Notes: generated from the sequence alone by a model not told the origin. DNA of 64,000 nt from Roseivirga misakiensis (GCF_001747105.1 NZ_MDGQ01000005.1:1054001-1118000); one strand, 5' to 3'; shown: positions 43,278 to 52,577, counted from the first letter of the stretch. Numbers and translations: made by a program.

Positions 43278-44015
43278 ATGAACATATTAGTTTGTATCAC
43301 ACATGTTCCTGACACTACTTCACGAATAGCATTTACCAACGATAACACCGAATTCGATAAGAATGGTGTTCAATTTATCATAGGTCCTTATGATGATTAT
43401 GCTTTGGCAAGAGCTGTAGAGTTGAAAGAGCAGAACGGAGGAAAAATTACAGTTTTAAATGTAGGCGAAGCAGATAGTGATCCGACTATCAGAAAGGCAT
43501 TAGCTATCGGAGCAGACGAAGCTATCAGAGTGAATGCCTTCCCATCTGATTCTTATTTTGTGGCAAACCAAATTGCCGCAATTGCAAAGGATGGTGGATA
43601 CGATTTGATTTTGATGGGTAGAGAATCTATCGATTTCAATGGTGGTATGGTACACGGTATGGTTGGCGAATTGCTAGGTTTACCATCATTCTCACCAGTT
43701 ATGCAATTAGAAGTTGAAGGTAATTCAGCTAAGATTACTAGAGAAATAGAAGGGGGTAAAGAGAAATTAGAAGTTTCACTTCCTTTTGTTGCAGGCTGTC
43801 AAGAGCCGATCGCTGAGTGGAAAATCCCGAACATGAGGGGAATTATGTCTGCTAGGACAAAGCCACTTAACGTTGTAGAACCAACAGATAATGCTACCCA
43901 CAGTGAAATGGCAGCCTATGAGCTACCTGCTGAAAAAGGTGCTGTCAAAATGATTGACGCCGATAATGTTGGTGAACTTGTAGATTTATTAAAGAACGAA
44001 GCGAAAGTAATCTAA
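43278..44015 (+). CDS. etfB: Electron transfer flavoprotein subunit beta
   Basis: This 245-residue AMP-binding subunit of ETF passes electrons from acyl-CoA dehydrogenases to the respiratory chain. The NILVCITHVPDT start, GPYDDYALARAVELKE and the C-terminal IPNMRGIMSARTKPL block with the ETF-beta signature are present. It is first gene of the etfB-etfA-DUF151 operon, 5 bp before etfA. Confidence 0.95.
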   Translation: MNILVCITHVPDTTSRIAFTNDNTEFDKNGVQFIIGPYDDYALARAVELKEQNGGKITVLNVGEADSDPTIRKALAIGADEAIRVNAFPSDSYFVANQIAAIAKDGGYDLILMGRESIDFNGGMVHGMVGELLGLPSFSPVMQLEVEGNSAKITREIEGGKEKLEVSLPFVAGCQEPIAEWKIPNMRGIMSARTKPLNVVEPTDNATHSEMAAYELPAEKGAVKMIDADNVGELVDLLKNEAKVI

Positions 44016-44020
44016 GAAAT

Positions 44021-44974
44021 ATGTCTGTTTTAGTATTTATAGAAACCGAAGAAGGTAAAATAAAAAAGTCGGCTAGAGAGGCTATTTCATATGGTGCGGC
44101 TTTAGGTGATGTAACAGCTTTAGCACTTGGTACTGTTAGCCAAGACGAATTAGCAACAGCAGGGGAGAACGGTGCGTCAAAAGTACTGCATGTATCAGAT
44201 GAGCGTTTAAACGCCAGTTTGATTCAGCCTTATGCTGAAGCTATCGCTGCTGCAGCAAATGCTACTGGTTCGGAAATCATTGTTACCGCTAAGTCATCGC
44301 TTGCTGATGCAGTTGTCGGTAGAGTAGCCATTAAATTAGGCGCTTCATTAGTTTCAAATGTTGTTGCTTTGCCAGATACAAGCAATGGTTTTCAAGTAAA
44401 AAGAAGTATTTATACAGGTAAGGCATTCGCCAACGTGAACCTTACTACAGATAAGAAAGTCTTAGCGATCAAAAAGAACGCTATCGAAGTTAAAACTGAC
44501 GGAGCTGCGGCAAGTGTAGAAGCTCTTAGCGTGACACTAGATGATTCACTCTTTGGTGCTACCATTACCTCAACTGAAAAAGCAGAAGGTGATGTGTTAT
44601 TGCCAGAAGCTGATATAGTAGTTTCAGGTGGTAGAGGGCTTAAAGGGCCTGAAAACTGGGGCGTGATCGAAGATTTAGCTAAAACATTAGGAGCAGCAAC
44701 AGGATGCTCTAAGCCAGTTTCTGATATGGATTGGAGACCTCACCACGAGCACGTTGGGCAAACAGGTGTTAAGGTAAGTCCTACACTATATGTGGCCGTT
44801 GGTATCTCAGGTGCCATCCAGCACTTGGCGGGTGTCAATTCTTCTAAGTATATTGTGGTAATTAATAAAGATGAAGAAGCTCCATTCTTTAAAGCCGCTG
44901 ATTATGGCATAGTTGGAGATGCTTTTGAAGTATTACCAAAATTAAATGAGGCGCTCAAAGCAGCATTAGCTTAG
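44021..44974 (+). CDS. etfA: Electron transfer flavoprotein subunit alpha
   Basis: This 317-residue FAD-binding subunit has the C-terminal FAD signature: VVSGGRGLKGPENW, the GATGCSKPVSDMDWRPHHEHVGQTG block, and YVAVGISGAIQHLAG followed by VVINKDEEAPFFKAADYGIVGD. The N-terminal VLVFIETEEGKIKKSAREA is typical. It forms the heterodimer with EtfB. Confidence 0.96.
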   Translation: MSVLVFIETEEGKIKKSAREAISYGAALGDVTALALGTVSQDELATAGENGASKVLHVSDERLNASLIQPYAEAIAAAANATGSEIIVTAKSSLADAVVGRVAIKLGASLVSNVVALPDTSNGFQVKRSIYTGKAFANVNLTTDKKVLAIKKNAIEVKTDGAAASVEALSVTLDDSLFGATITSTEKAEGDVLLPEADIVVSGGRGLKGPENWGVIEDLAKTLGAATGCSKPVSDMDWRPHHEHVGQTGVKVSPTLYVAVGISGAIQHLAGVNSSKYIVVINKDEEAPFFKAADYGIVGDAFEVLPKLNEALKAALA

Positions 44975-44985
44975 ATTTTTTAGCA

Positions 44986-45573
44986 TTGAATAAGGTAAAG
45001 ATTGAAATCCTTGGGCTTTCTTCGAGCCAATCTCAAACGACTGGCTCTTTTGCGTTGGTGCTGGGAGAAGAAGAGGGGGAAAGAAGATTACCGATTATTA
45101 TCGGAATGTTCGAGGCCCAGGCGATAGCCTTGGAAATTGAAAAGATTACCCCTAATCGTCCGATGACTCATGACTTGTTTAAGTCATTTGCTCACGGTTT
45201 CAATTTTAATGTAACGGAGATTATCATTTCCGACCTCAAAGAAGGTGTTTTCTTTGCTAAAGTAGTTTGCACTGATGGCGTTAAAACCATTGAAATAGAT
45301 GCCAGACCGTCGGATGCGATAGCGATCGGTATACGCTTTGACGTTCCTTTCTACACATACGAACAAGTGCTTTCAGAGGCTGGGATTATTCTCACCGATG
45401 AAGAAGAACTGTTGGAAGAAGAGGCAGAGGAACCGTTGGCAGTTTCAAAATCAGGCGATCGACTACAGGATTTCTCATTGGATAAACTCAACGAAATGCT
45501 GGATGCAGCACTTAGTGGAGAAGATTATGAGAAGGCTGCTAAAATTAGAGACGAGATAAATAAAAGAAGTTGA
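44986..45573 (+). CDS. Bifunctional nuclease-family protein (DUF151) with UVR motif
   Basis: The protein has 195 residues. Residues 1-135 form the DUF151/BFN domain (EILGLSSSQSQTTGSFALVL, RLPIIIGMFEAQAIALE, IDARPSDAIAIG). The last 35 residues form a UvrB/UvrC-type UVR helix pair (LNEMLDAALSGEDYEKAAKIRDEINKR). BFN proteins in plants and bacteria are reported to act as nucleases. The start is TTG at 44986, giving the usual MNKVKIEILGL start; there is no nearby ATG. It begins 11 bp after etfA and ends before a terminator, so it belongs to the etf operon. Confidence 0.9.
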   Translation: MNKVKIEILGLSSSQSQTTGSFALVLGEEEGERRLPIIIGMFEAQAIALEIEKITPNRPMTHDLFKSFAHGFNFNVTEIIISDLKEGVFFAKVVCTDGVKTIEIDARPSDAIAIGIRFDVPFYTYEQVLSEAGIILTDEEELLEEEAEEPLAVSKSGDRLQDFSLDKLNEMLDAALSGEDYEKAAKIRDEINKRS

Positions 45574-45583
45574 TAATATAAAC

Positions 45584-45615
45584 GCCTTTGTTCTACTAAG
45601 GACAAAGGCTTTTTT
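45584..45615 (+). terminator. Intrinsic terminator of the etf operon
   Basis: An 11-bp stem GCCTTTGTTCT/AGGACAAAGGC (one G-T pair) with an ACTA loop is followed by six T. Confidence 0.85.
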
Positions 45616-45629
45616 ATGCCCAAAAGAAA

Positions 45630-46937
45630 ATGGATATCATAAGAGCAATTATTGGTCTATTAGTGCTTGTGGGTATAGCCTATCTGCTTTCTGGAAATAA
45701 GAAAGCTATAAGCTGGCGGCTCGTTGGAGTAGGTATTTTACTTCAGTTAATAATTGCTGTCTTAATCGCTTACGTTCCCTTTGTACAGACCATGTTCAGG
45801 GGTATGAGCGAAGGATTTGTTCAGTTTCTGGGGTTTGCCTTGAATGGTGCTGAGTTTTTATATGGTGACCTTGCCTATAATAGTGATGCACAGTCTGGGG
45901 TAAAGCATAGCTTAGGCTTTTTATTCGTTTTTCAAGCCTTACCAACCGTTATTTTCTTTTCGGCTGTTACGGCAGGACTCTACTATTTAGGAATACTACA
46001 GAAGATCGTTTATGTGTTTGCCTGGATTATGGCCAAGACCATGCGCTTATCTGGAGCGGAATCAATGTCCGCAGCTGGCAATGTGTTTCTGGGACAAACA
46101 GAAGCACCACTCCTGGTCAAACCTTTTATCAAAGGGATGACAAAGTCAGAACTGCTTTGCTTAATGACTGGTGGAATGGCCACTATTGCAGGATCCGTTT
46201 TAGGGGCTTATGTAGCGTTTTTAGGTGGTGGAGACCCTGAGCAGCAAGCACAATTTGCTACCTATTTATTAAGTGCCTCTATAATGAATGCACCTGCAGC
46301 TATTTTAATGGCTAAAATTTTTCTTCCAGAGCAAGAAGAGGTCCTCAAAGAATTAAAAGTCACCAAAGATCAAATTGGTACGAACGTTATCGATGCGCTG
46401 GCTGGTGGAGCAAGTGATGGTATTAAGTTAGCCGCCAATATTGGTGCTATGCTTTTGGCTTTTATTGCCGTTATCTATGCCTTAAACTGGATGTTGGTGG
46501 ATGGGATAGGAGAGTGGACAGGATTAAATACATATGTAGTGCAGAGTACCGATGGCGTATTTGATGGCTTTAGCCTACAGTACATATTGGGCCAAGTATT
46601 CAGGCTTTTTGCCTTTGCTATGGGCGTTGAGTGGTCGGAAACACTTCAAGTTGGAAGTTTAATCGGTCAGAAAACGGTGATTAATGAATTTGTAGCTTAT
46701 TTGAGCTTGGCGGAAATGAAAGAAGCAGGTGTTCTAAGTCAAAAAGCTATTGTTATTTCGACTTATGCCCTTTGTGGTTTCGCCAATTTCTCATCAATCG
46801 CTATTCAAATAGGTGGTATCGGAGGAATGGCTCCGAGCAGACAGGGAGACCTCTCCAAACTAGGCGTCAAGGCATTAATGGCAGCCACATTAGCCACCAT
46901 GATGACCGCAACCATCGCGGGAGCACTATTTGGATAA
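45630..46937 (+). CDS. NupC/CNT-family concentrative nucleoside transporter
   Basis: This 435-residue membrane protein has about ten helices. The CNT core signatures are visible: GNVFLGQTEAPLLVKPFI, then GGMATIAGSVLGAYV, and the C-terminal NEFVAYLSLAEM, then YALCGFANFSSIAIQIGGIG. It imports nucleosides with H+ or Na+. It follows the etf terminator and is probably its own unit, perhaps with the phosphodiesterase gene 32 bp downstream, which could supply nucleosides. Confidence 0.92.
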   Translation: MDIIRAIIGLLVLVGIAYLLSGNKKAISWRLVGVGILLQLIIAVLIAYVPFVQTMFRGMSEGFVQFLGFALNGAEFLYGDLAYNSDAQSGVKHSLGFLFVFQALPTVIFFSAVTAGLYYLGILQKIVYVFAWIMAKTMRLSGAESMSAAGNVFLGQTEAPLLVKPFIKGMTKSELLCLMTGGMATIAGSVLGAYVAFLGGGDPEQQAQFATYLLSASIMNAPAAILMAKIFLPEQEEVLKELKVTKDQIGTNVIDALAGGASDGIKLAANIGAMLLAFIAVIYALNWMLVDGIGEWTGLNTYVVQSTDGVFDGFSLQYILGQVFRLFAFAMGVEWSETLQVGSLIGQKTVINEFVAYLSLAEMKEAGVLSQKAIVISTYALCGFANFSSIAIQIGGIGGMAPSRQGDLSKLGVKALMAATLATMMTATIAGALFG

Positions 46938-46969
46938 ACACGTAACTTTGGTAGGCAAATTCATTTGAA

Positions 46970-48190
46970 ATGAAGAAACCTCTGTTCATCCTATTAGCCT
47001 TTTCATTCATTTTTCAAGTAGCTCAAGCGCAAGAAAAAAAGGTTATGCTCATCCTTTTAGATGGTATACCAGCCGATGTTATCGAAAGCGTTGAAACACC
47101 TTCATTAGATGCTATAGCCACTCTAGGCGGTTATACAAGAGCTTATGTTGGAGGAAAAAAAGGTGCATATTCTCAAACACCCACTATTTCAGCACCAGGT
47201 TATATGAATATGATTACAGGTGTTTGGGCCAATAAACATAATGTCTGGGGAAACGGAGTTAAAGCACCGAATTATAATTACTGGAACGTCTTTAGAATTG
47301 TAAAACAAGCTAATCCTAAAAAGAAAGTAGCGATATTTTCGACTTGGTTGGATAATAGAACCAAGCTCGTCGGAGAGTCACTACCAGCTACTGATGGATT
47401 CAAATTTGATTATTCTTTTGATGGTTTTGAATTAGATACGATTGCCTTTCCACATAAAACCGATCGTAAGTTTATCTACAATATCGATGAGCATGTTTCG
47501 AAAGAGGCAGCTCGTTATATTAAATCAGAGGCACCGGATTTGTCTTGGGTGTATTTGGAGTTCCCCGATGACATCGGCCATAAATTTGGAGACGGCCCTG
47601 AAATGACCGACGCTGTTAAAAAAGCTGATGTCCAAGTAGGACGGATTTGGCAAGCCATAAAGTATCGAGAAAGCCAACATCAGGAAGATTGGATGATTAT
47701 AATCACAACAGATCATGGTAGAACAGCGAAAGATGGAATGGGGCATGGCGGTCAATCCGCAAGAGAAAGAACCACTTGGATTACCACTAACCAAAAAAAT
47801 ATTAATCCTAAATTCCAAAATAATCCTGCCATCGTAGATATTATGCCAAGCATACTTGCTCATATGGATATCGCACCATCAGAAGAACTTAGAATGGAAA
47901 TTGATGGTGTTTCACTTTTAAATAGAGTAGCCATATCGGATTTAAAGGCAACATATTCCGACGGACGTTTAGACCTTGGCTGGATTAATTATGGCGCTAA
48001 AGAATTAGAAATTCTCATTACCGATACAAATAACTTTGCCAAAGGTGGCACGGACACTTATAGGTCAATTGGAAATGTAAAATCTTCTTTAATGAGCTTT
48101 TCTAAAAAGATGAGCTTACCACCTGGAACCTACAAGATTGTTCTTAAGAGTTCGGCAAATTGGATAAACACTTGGTTGGTTATCGATTAG
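46970..48190 (+). CDS. Exported alkaline-phosphatase-superfamily phosphodiesterase (NPP-like)
   Basis: This 406-residue protein has a signal peptide ending QAQ. The nucleotide pyrophosphatase/phosphodiesterase fold is recognised from LILLDGIPADV (metal Asp), a probable Thr nucleophile in TPTISAPGYMNMITG, the DDIGHKFGDGPE metal site and TTDHGR. NPPs split nucleotides or phosphodiesters in the periplasm. The nucleoside transporter gene just upstream makes nucleotide scavenging a reasonable shared role (inference). It converges with the DinB-like gene, with only 3 bp between. Confidence 0.85.
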   Translation: MKKPLFILLAFSFIFQVAQAQEKKVMLILLDGIPADVIESVETPSLDAIATLGGYTRAYVGGKKGAYSQTPTISAPGYMNMITGVWANKHNVWGNGVKAPNYNYWNVFRIVKQANPKKKVAIFSTWLDNRTKLVGESLPATDGFKFDYSFDGFELDTIAFPHKTDRKFIYNIDEHVSKEAARYIKSEAPDLSWVYLEFPDDIGHKFGDGPEMTDAVKKADVQVGRIWQAIKYRESQHQEDWMIIITTDHGRTAKDGMGHGGQSARERTTWITTNQKNINPKFQNNPAIVDIMPSILAHMDIAPSEELRMEIDGVSLLNRVAISDLKATYSDGRLDLGWINYGAKELEILITDTNNFAKGGTDTYRSIGNVKSSLMSFSKKMSLPPGTYKIVLKSSANWINTWLVID

Positions 48191-48193
48191 TCC

Positions 48194-48748
48194 TTATTTA
48201 ATGTCATCGGTAAAGTGGCCACCGTGTTTGCCCTTTGAGAATTTTGTTTGATTGAAACCGGCTGATCCCCCTTTGGGTATACTCAGGCTACTCCAGTCTT
48301 CCGTTAACATTCTCCCGACATAAACAATCTGGCCAATGTGATATGCATAATGCGCCAATTGTCTTAAAGCGGCATCCATAATACTATGGGCCTGGTTTCT
48401 AATGTAAACAGTGGTGTCGTAATTGGCCTCGTTTACGCTATCTAAAGCAGTAAAAACACAATCCCACCCTTTATTCCATGCCTCTAATAGCTGTTCTCTA
48501 TCCTTTATTATGGATTCAAACTCTCGATCTCTATTTCTCCACTCTTTTTCACCGTCAGTGGTGAGGAAATTGGTCCACCGCGATAACATATTCCCTGATA
48601 AGTGATTGACGGTCACGGCAATTGAATTGCTATGTTCATTATGCTCGTAGAATAGATCTTCATCTTTTAATTGGGCAAATGTTTTCTCTCCAAGTGATTT
48701 ATAGTATTCGAATTGTTTTTTTACGGTTTCTAGATCTGATACAGGCAT
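48194..48748 (-). CDS. DUF1572 / DinB-like protein
   Basis: The protein has 184 residues from the ATG at 48748; the frame extends to a TTG at 48775. It is a four-helix DinB/YfiT-like fold with histidines placed for a metal site: VNHLSGNM near the start, and RQLAHYAYHIGQIVY in the C-terminal third. DUF1572 is in the DinB superfamily, whose characterised members are thiol transferases. The function here is unknown. Confidence 0.82.
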   Translation of the reverse strand: MPVSDLETVKKQFEYYKSLGEKTFAQLKDEDLFYEHNEHSNSIAVTVNHLSGNMLSRWTNFLTTDGEKEWRNRDREFESIIKDREQLLEAWNKGWDCVFTALDSVNEANYDTTVYIRNQAHSIMDAALRQLAHYAYHIGQIVYVGRMLTEDWSSLSIPKGGSAGFNQTKFSKGKHGGHFTDDIK

Positions 48749-48859
48749 AGACGATCGGATTTTTCTTGGCTTCAATTTACCGATTCTTTTACTATTTCGC
48801 CCAAAGAGATATTCGTCAGGATGCGGCTGAAATTTAGGAGTTAATTGCGCTAGAGGTAA

Positions 48860-48888
48860 TAAAAAAGGGAGCTGATAAAAGCTCCCTT
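48860..48888 (-). terminator. Intrinsic terminator of the molybdenum hydroxylase operon
   Basis: On the minus strand AAGGGAGCT, a six-base loop and AGCTCCCTT are followed by six T. It lies 22 bp after the stop codon of the large subunit. Confidence 0.88.
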
Positions 48889-48909
48889 AGTGTCATATTA
48901 AATCATGGT

Positions 48910-51072
48910 CTAACCCATGGCTATATCCTGTTTCGTAAATGGAATTTTGTATACCCTTCTGCCGGTTGCTGCAGCAATAGCATTGGCCAAAGCCCCACCA
49001 GCCGGAGGCAGCGACGGCTCACCTAAACCAGTCGGGTCGTTCAGACTTTCTACAAAATGCACATCAACAGTTGGCGCTTCTGAGGTTCTAATCAATCGGA
49101 ATTTATCGAAGTTACTCGCCTGTGGAGCACCATCTACAAAAGCGAAATCCCCATACATAGCATGTCCAATACCATCGACTACTCCACCTTGAATTTGGTT
49201 TATGGCCGCCTCAGGATTTATAATGATCCCACAGTCGACAGCTACAGTCATGTTTGTGATCTTAGGTTGCCCATTCACAGTCTTAACATCTGCAACTTCC
49301 GCAACATAAGTGTTGTGCGAGTAATAGCAGCTGAACCCCTTACTTACACCAGCCTCTGGATTGCTCCAATTGCCTTTTTCTGCCGCTAGCTTGATGACAC
49401 CGATCATTTTTTCAGGCTCATAGTCTACTTTACCGACTGGGTTATTTTTTGCTCTTTCCAAAATGTCCAGTCTGACTTGAACAGCATCAACATTCATCTC
49501 TTTGGCTAATTCATCGAAGAAACTCTGTTCTGCAATGGCTAAAAAGTTAGTGATCGGAGCACGCCATGCTCCCGTGGTAATATTACTAGTAACGTTATGT
49601 GATTCTACTTTGTAGTTCTCAATTCCACCAGCAGGGAACCAGTTCTCTCTCGTAGATTTCCCCATTTGTATGCCAGCACCAGTTAAATGATAGCCAGTTA
49701 CTTTGCCATTCTTATAGGCTGCTCGAAATTTATACTTTGAAGCAGGTCTATAGATTCCAGCAGTCATATCATCTTCTCTTGAAAACTGAACTTTCACTGG
49801 TTTTCTGATTTTATCAGAGATAGCAGCGGCTTCCAAAGCAAAATCACCATAAAGTCGCCTACCGAAGCCACCACCCATACGGGTCATTTCAACGCTTACA
49901 GTGGCAGGTTCCCTTTTCAATAAACCTGCAACACGATTATGTGTCCAGTCTGGGGTTTGAACAGGGCCAGCCAATTCTACCTTGTCGTCACTTACATTGG
50001 CGAAGAAATTCATCGGTTCCAATGTGTTGTGAGGAAGGAATGGGGCTTCATAAGTTCTTTCTAGTGTTCCATCGGCCTCGGTAAAAGCTTTTTTCGCGTT
50101 TCCATCCGAACGCATCACTGATTTGTCATTGCTCACATCAAGAAGACGGTTTAATTCCTTGTCATGGCCACTGGTATTTTCTAGCGGTGCCGATTTTTCC
50201 CAATTCGCTTTTAGTGCTTTTTTACCTTTAAAAGCTGCCCAAGTATTGGTGGCAATGATAGCTATTTTTTCACCTCTTATTTTACGCTGATCATCACGCT
50301 CATTGTCGTCAAAGGTGATAACATCAAGCACACCGTTTACTTTTCTAGCTTCTGTGTCATCAAAAGACTTCAATTTTGTACCAAAGGCTGGTGGTCTCAT
50401 GACGGCAGCATAGACCATACCGTCGGCCATATAGTCAACACCAAAAAGAGGCTTACCCTGCACAATTCCATCTAAATCTACATTGGTCTTACTTTGTCCA
50501 ATGATTTTGAAGTCTTGAGGTTTCTTCAATTCAACTTCAGTCGGAATTTCCTCAAGTACCGCCTTAGACGCTAGTTCCCCATAGGATAACTTTTTTCTAC
50601 CATTCAGTACAAAACCAGCTTCCGTCGTTAGGGTAGAGGCATCAACATCCCATTCTTTGGCTGCTGTATTAATCATCAATTGTCTAGCAGTGGCGCCTGT
50701 CATTCTCAAACTAGCCCACCCAGCGCGTATGGATTGGCTACCACCGGCAATTTGTCTGGTGAAACTATTAACGTTGAGGCCAGCCTGTTTTACTATGACA
50801 TCTTCCCAAGCGATATCGAGCTCTTCCGCTACAATCATCGGCATAGAAGTCTTTACATTTTGGCCGATCTCTGGATTTGGCGACATAATAGTTACTTGGC
50901 CATTGTCTGCGATTGATAAAAACGCATTGACATCAAACCACTCTTTTGGTGGCAATTTTTCTGTATTAGAAGGGTTACAGCCCCACGCAAAGCCGATCAT
51001 TAGTCCACCGCCAGCTAGTGCGGAGGTTTTTAAAAATGATCTTCTATCGATTTTTGTTTTTATTACCGTCAT
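48910..51072 (-). CDS. Molybdenum hydroxylase large subunit (isoquinoline 1-oxidoreductase beta-like)
   Basis: This 720-residue xanthine-oxidase-family molybdopterin protein resembles IorB and membrane aldehyde dehydrogenases. It begins with a twin-arginine signal (DRRSFLK, R10/R11) followed by a hydrophobic stretch ending in Cys32, so it is exported folded through Tat and may stay membrane-attached. Cofactor-binding GGFGRRLYGD, ITTGAWRAP and the late GLGEPSLPPAGGALANA block with the catalytic-Glu motif are present. It probably oxidises an aldehyde or N-heterocycle in the periplasm using the small Fe-S subunit. Maturation genes are not adjacent. Confidence 0.88.
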   Translation of the reverse strand: MTVIKTKIDRRSFLKTSALAGGGLMIGFAWGCNPSNTEKLPPKEWFDVNAFLSIADNGQVTIMSPNPEIGQNVKTSMPMIVAEELDIAWEDVIVKQAGLNVNSFTRQIAGGSQSIRAGWASLRMTGATARQLMINTAAKEWDVDASTLTTEAGFVLNGRKKLSYGELASKAVLEEIPTEVELKKPQDFKIIGQSKTNVDLDGIVQGKPLFGVDYMADGMVYAAVMRPPAFGTKLKSFDDTEARKVNGVLDVITFDDNERDDQRKIRGEKIAIIATNTWAAFKGKKALKANWEKSAPLENTSGHDKELNRLLDVSNDKSVMRSDGNAKKAFTEADGTLERTYEAPFLPHNTLEPMNFFANVSDDKVELAGPVQTPDWTHNRVAGLLKREPATVSVEMTRMGGGFGRRLYGDFALEAAAISDKIRKPVKVQFSREDDMTAGIYRPASKYKFRAAYKNGKVTGYHLTGAGIQMGKSTRENWFPAGGIENYKVESHNVTSNITTGAWRAPITNFLAIAEQSFFDELAKEMNVDAVQVRLDILERAKNNPVGKVDYEPEKMIGVIKLAAEKGNWSNPEAGVSKGFSCYYSHNTYVAEVADVKTVNGQPKITNMTVAVDCGIIINPEAAINQIQGGVVDGIGHAMYGDFAFVDGAPQASNFDKFRLIRTSEAPTVDVHFVESLNDPTGLGEPSLPPAGGALANAIAAATGRRVYKIPFTKQDIAMG

Positions 51073-51091
51073 CGTATTAAATCATTTAAGG

Positions 51092-51550
51092 TTAGAGTTG
51101 CTCAGCCGCTGTAGCGATGGCTGCTTTAATTTTATTATAAGTGCCACATCGGCATAAATTACCATTTGTAGCGTCTTGAATTTCTTGATAGGTAGGATTC
51201 GTGTTTTTACTGAGGAAGGCAGCAGCATTCATGATTTGTCCCGCCTGACAGTAGCCACATTGTGGAACATCATGCTTTTTCCAAGCTTCTTGTAATGGAT
51301 GATCTCCTTTTTCTGAAAGCCCTTCAATCGTAGTAATCGAATTTCCTCCAACTGCCGATACAGGTATTTGACATGACCTAACGGCATTTCCGTCGAGGTG
51401 CACAGTACAAGCCCCACACTGACCGATGCCACAGCCAAACTTTGTACCTTTCATATCTAATTTATCTCTCAGTACCCATAGCATAGGAGTATCTGGATCT
51501 GCGTCAACCGTTTTTTGTTGACCATTGATTTTTATGTTGTATGATGCCAT
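51092..51550 (-). CDS. Molybdenum hydroxylase small subunit with two [2Fe-2S] clusters
   Basis: The protein has 152 residues. A plant-ferredoxin-type cluster uses C40, C45, C48 and C60 (GCGIGQCGAC), and a second, helical cluster uses C98, C101, C133 and C135 (QCGYCQAG, then CRCGTY). It has no export signal of its own, so it should be carried through Tat with the large subunit encoded 19 bp downstream. It passes electrons from the molybdenum centre. Confidence 0.93.
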   Translation of the reverse strand: MASYNIKINGQQKTVDADPDTPMLWVLRDKLDMKGTKFGCGIGQCGACTVHLDGNAVRSCQIPVSAVGGNSITTIEGLSEKGDHPLQEAWKKHDVPQCGYCQAGQIMNAAAFLSKNTNPTYQEIQDATNGNLCRCGTYNKIKAAIATAAEQL

Positions 51551-51868
51551 AATGGAATTGATGATTTCAATTTAAGATAGGCGTAAATACGTCAAATTCA
51601 TAGTGTGATTTTTCGAATGGTCTTGAGGTCAGGCTTTCTTAGACGAACTGCTTGATTTAGCAGACAAGTGCACGCATGGATGAATGCGAGATTCAGACTA
51701 GTAGAATATCTAAAGTAAAACTTGAAATCGTCAATTTTTAGTGGGGGCAAGAATTTTTCAATTCAATTTTTTGAGCGACGCTATCAGAAAAATGCTATGT
51801 ACACCAGAATGCGTCTGAACCGAAATTCATTGTTTAAATTGAAAATGATTTCACCTAAATCAGACATT
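51551..51868. other. Intergenic stretch without a gene
   Basis: These 318 bp separate the Fe-S subunit gene and the coiled-coil gene. The frame of the latter stays open upstream to a TTG at 51722, but those residues do not look like a protein N-terminus. I see no consensus promoter, hairpin or RNA here. It presumably holds the divergent promoters. Confidence 0.5.
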
Positions 51869-52477
51869 ATGAAACAACCTAAACTCCGCACAGGACTCTG
51901 GGTATACATACTCTTACTTAGTACAAGCTTATCTATTAGCGCTCAGGAAATTAACGAGCCATCACTAAGATTTACTTTAACGGAAATTATGAATGATGCT
52001 GAAAGCTATCAGGAGTATAAGGTCATCAAAACTTCTAAACTTCAGCAGTTCAAACTGGCGATGATTGATAGTATAAATGCTTACCAAAGACAGATTAAAA
52101 ACCTAGCATTGGCATCAGTCGAGACCCAAGCCGAACTTAAAATTCTGAAAAATGAGCTTGAATTAATCAAATCAAGTTTGGAATCCAGTGAAGCTCAAAA
52201 TGCACAGATTGGCTTTTTAGGGCTTACGTTCAATAAACGATTTTATAATGCCTTGGTGTGGTCATTAATCGCCTTGCTTTCCACAATCGTCGTGGTGATT
52301 TATACACGCATTAAACATGTGTGTAACGTGGTAAAGCGTGTGAAATCAGCTTATTCAAAAATCGTAGATGAATATAGGAATCAACGTTTTCAGGCAACAG
52401 AAAAGCAAATGTTGTTGAAAAGAGAATTACAAACTGCTCTTAATCGCTTAGAGTCTTTGGAAGCGGTAGAGAAATAA
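51869..52477 (+). CDS. Coiled-coil membrane protein with signal peptide
   Basis: The protein has 202 residues from the ATG at 51869. A signal peptide (LWVYILLLSTSLSISAQE) leads into an extracytoplasmic heptad-rich region (about 75-115). One membrane helix follows (ALVWSLIALLSTIVVVIYT), and then a second, basic coiled coil of about 60 residues, presumably in the cytoplasm. I do not recognise a family. The shape, coiled coils on both sides of one membrane helix, suggests a scaffold or a link between envelope and cytoplasm. Confidence 0.6.
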   Translation: MKQPKLRTGLWVYILLLSTSLSISAQEINEPSLRFTLTEIMNDAESYQEYKVIKTSKLQQFKLAMIDSINAYQRQIKNLALASVETQAELKILKNELELIKSSLESSEAQNAQIGFLGLTFNKRFYNALVWSLIALLSTIVVVIYTRIKHVCNVVKRVKSAYSKIVDEYRNQRFQATEKQMLLKRELQTALNRLESLEAVEK

Positions 52478-52521
52478 AGATAATCATTAGTAGTGTCGAA
52501 AGATACAATTGGCGTTGTATC

Positions 52522-52557
52522 AAAAAAGCCTATTCAGACGGAATAGGCTTTTTTTTA
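52522..52557. terminator. Intrinsic bidirectional terminator
   Basis: A 14-bp stem AAAAAAGCCTATTC with its complement and a five-base loop has T-runs on both strands. It lies between the coiled-coil gene and the convergent pckA. Confidence 0.92.
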
Positions 52558-52577
52558 TGTCATATAGAAAGTGTGAT

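Noticed and set aside
46943-46950. TAACTTTG box before the phosphodiesterase gene as a promoter
   Set aside because: The nearest TTG is only 10 bases upstream, so the -33 element is missing.
51722-51868. Upstream extension of the coiled-coil protein from a TTG
   Set aside because: It would bury the clear signal peptide about 50 residues inside the protein.
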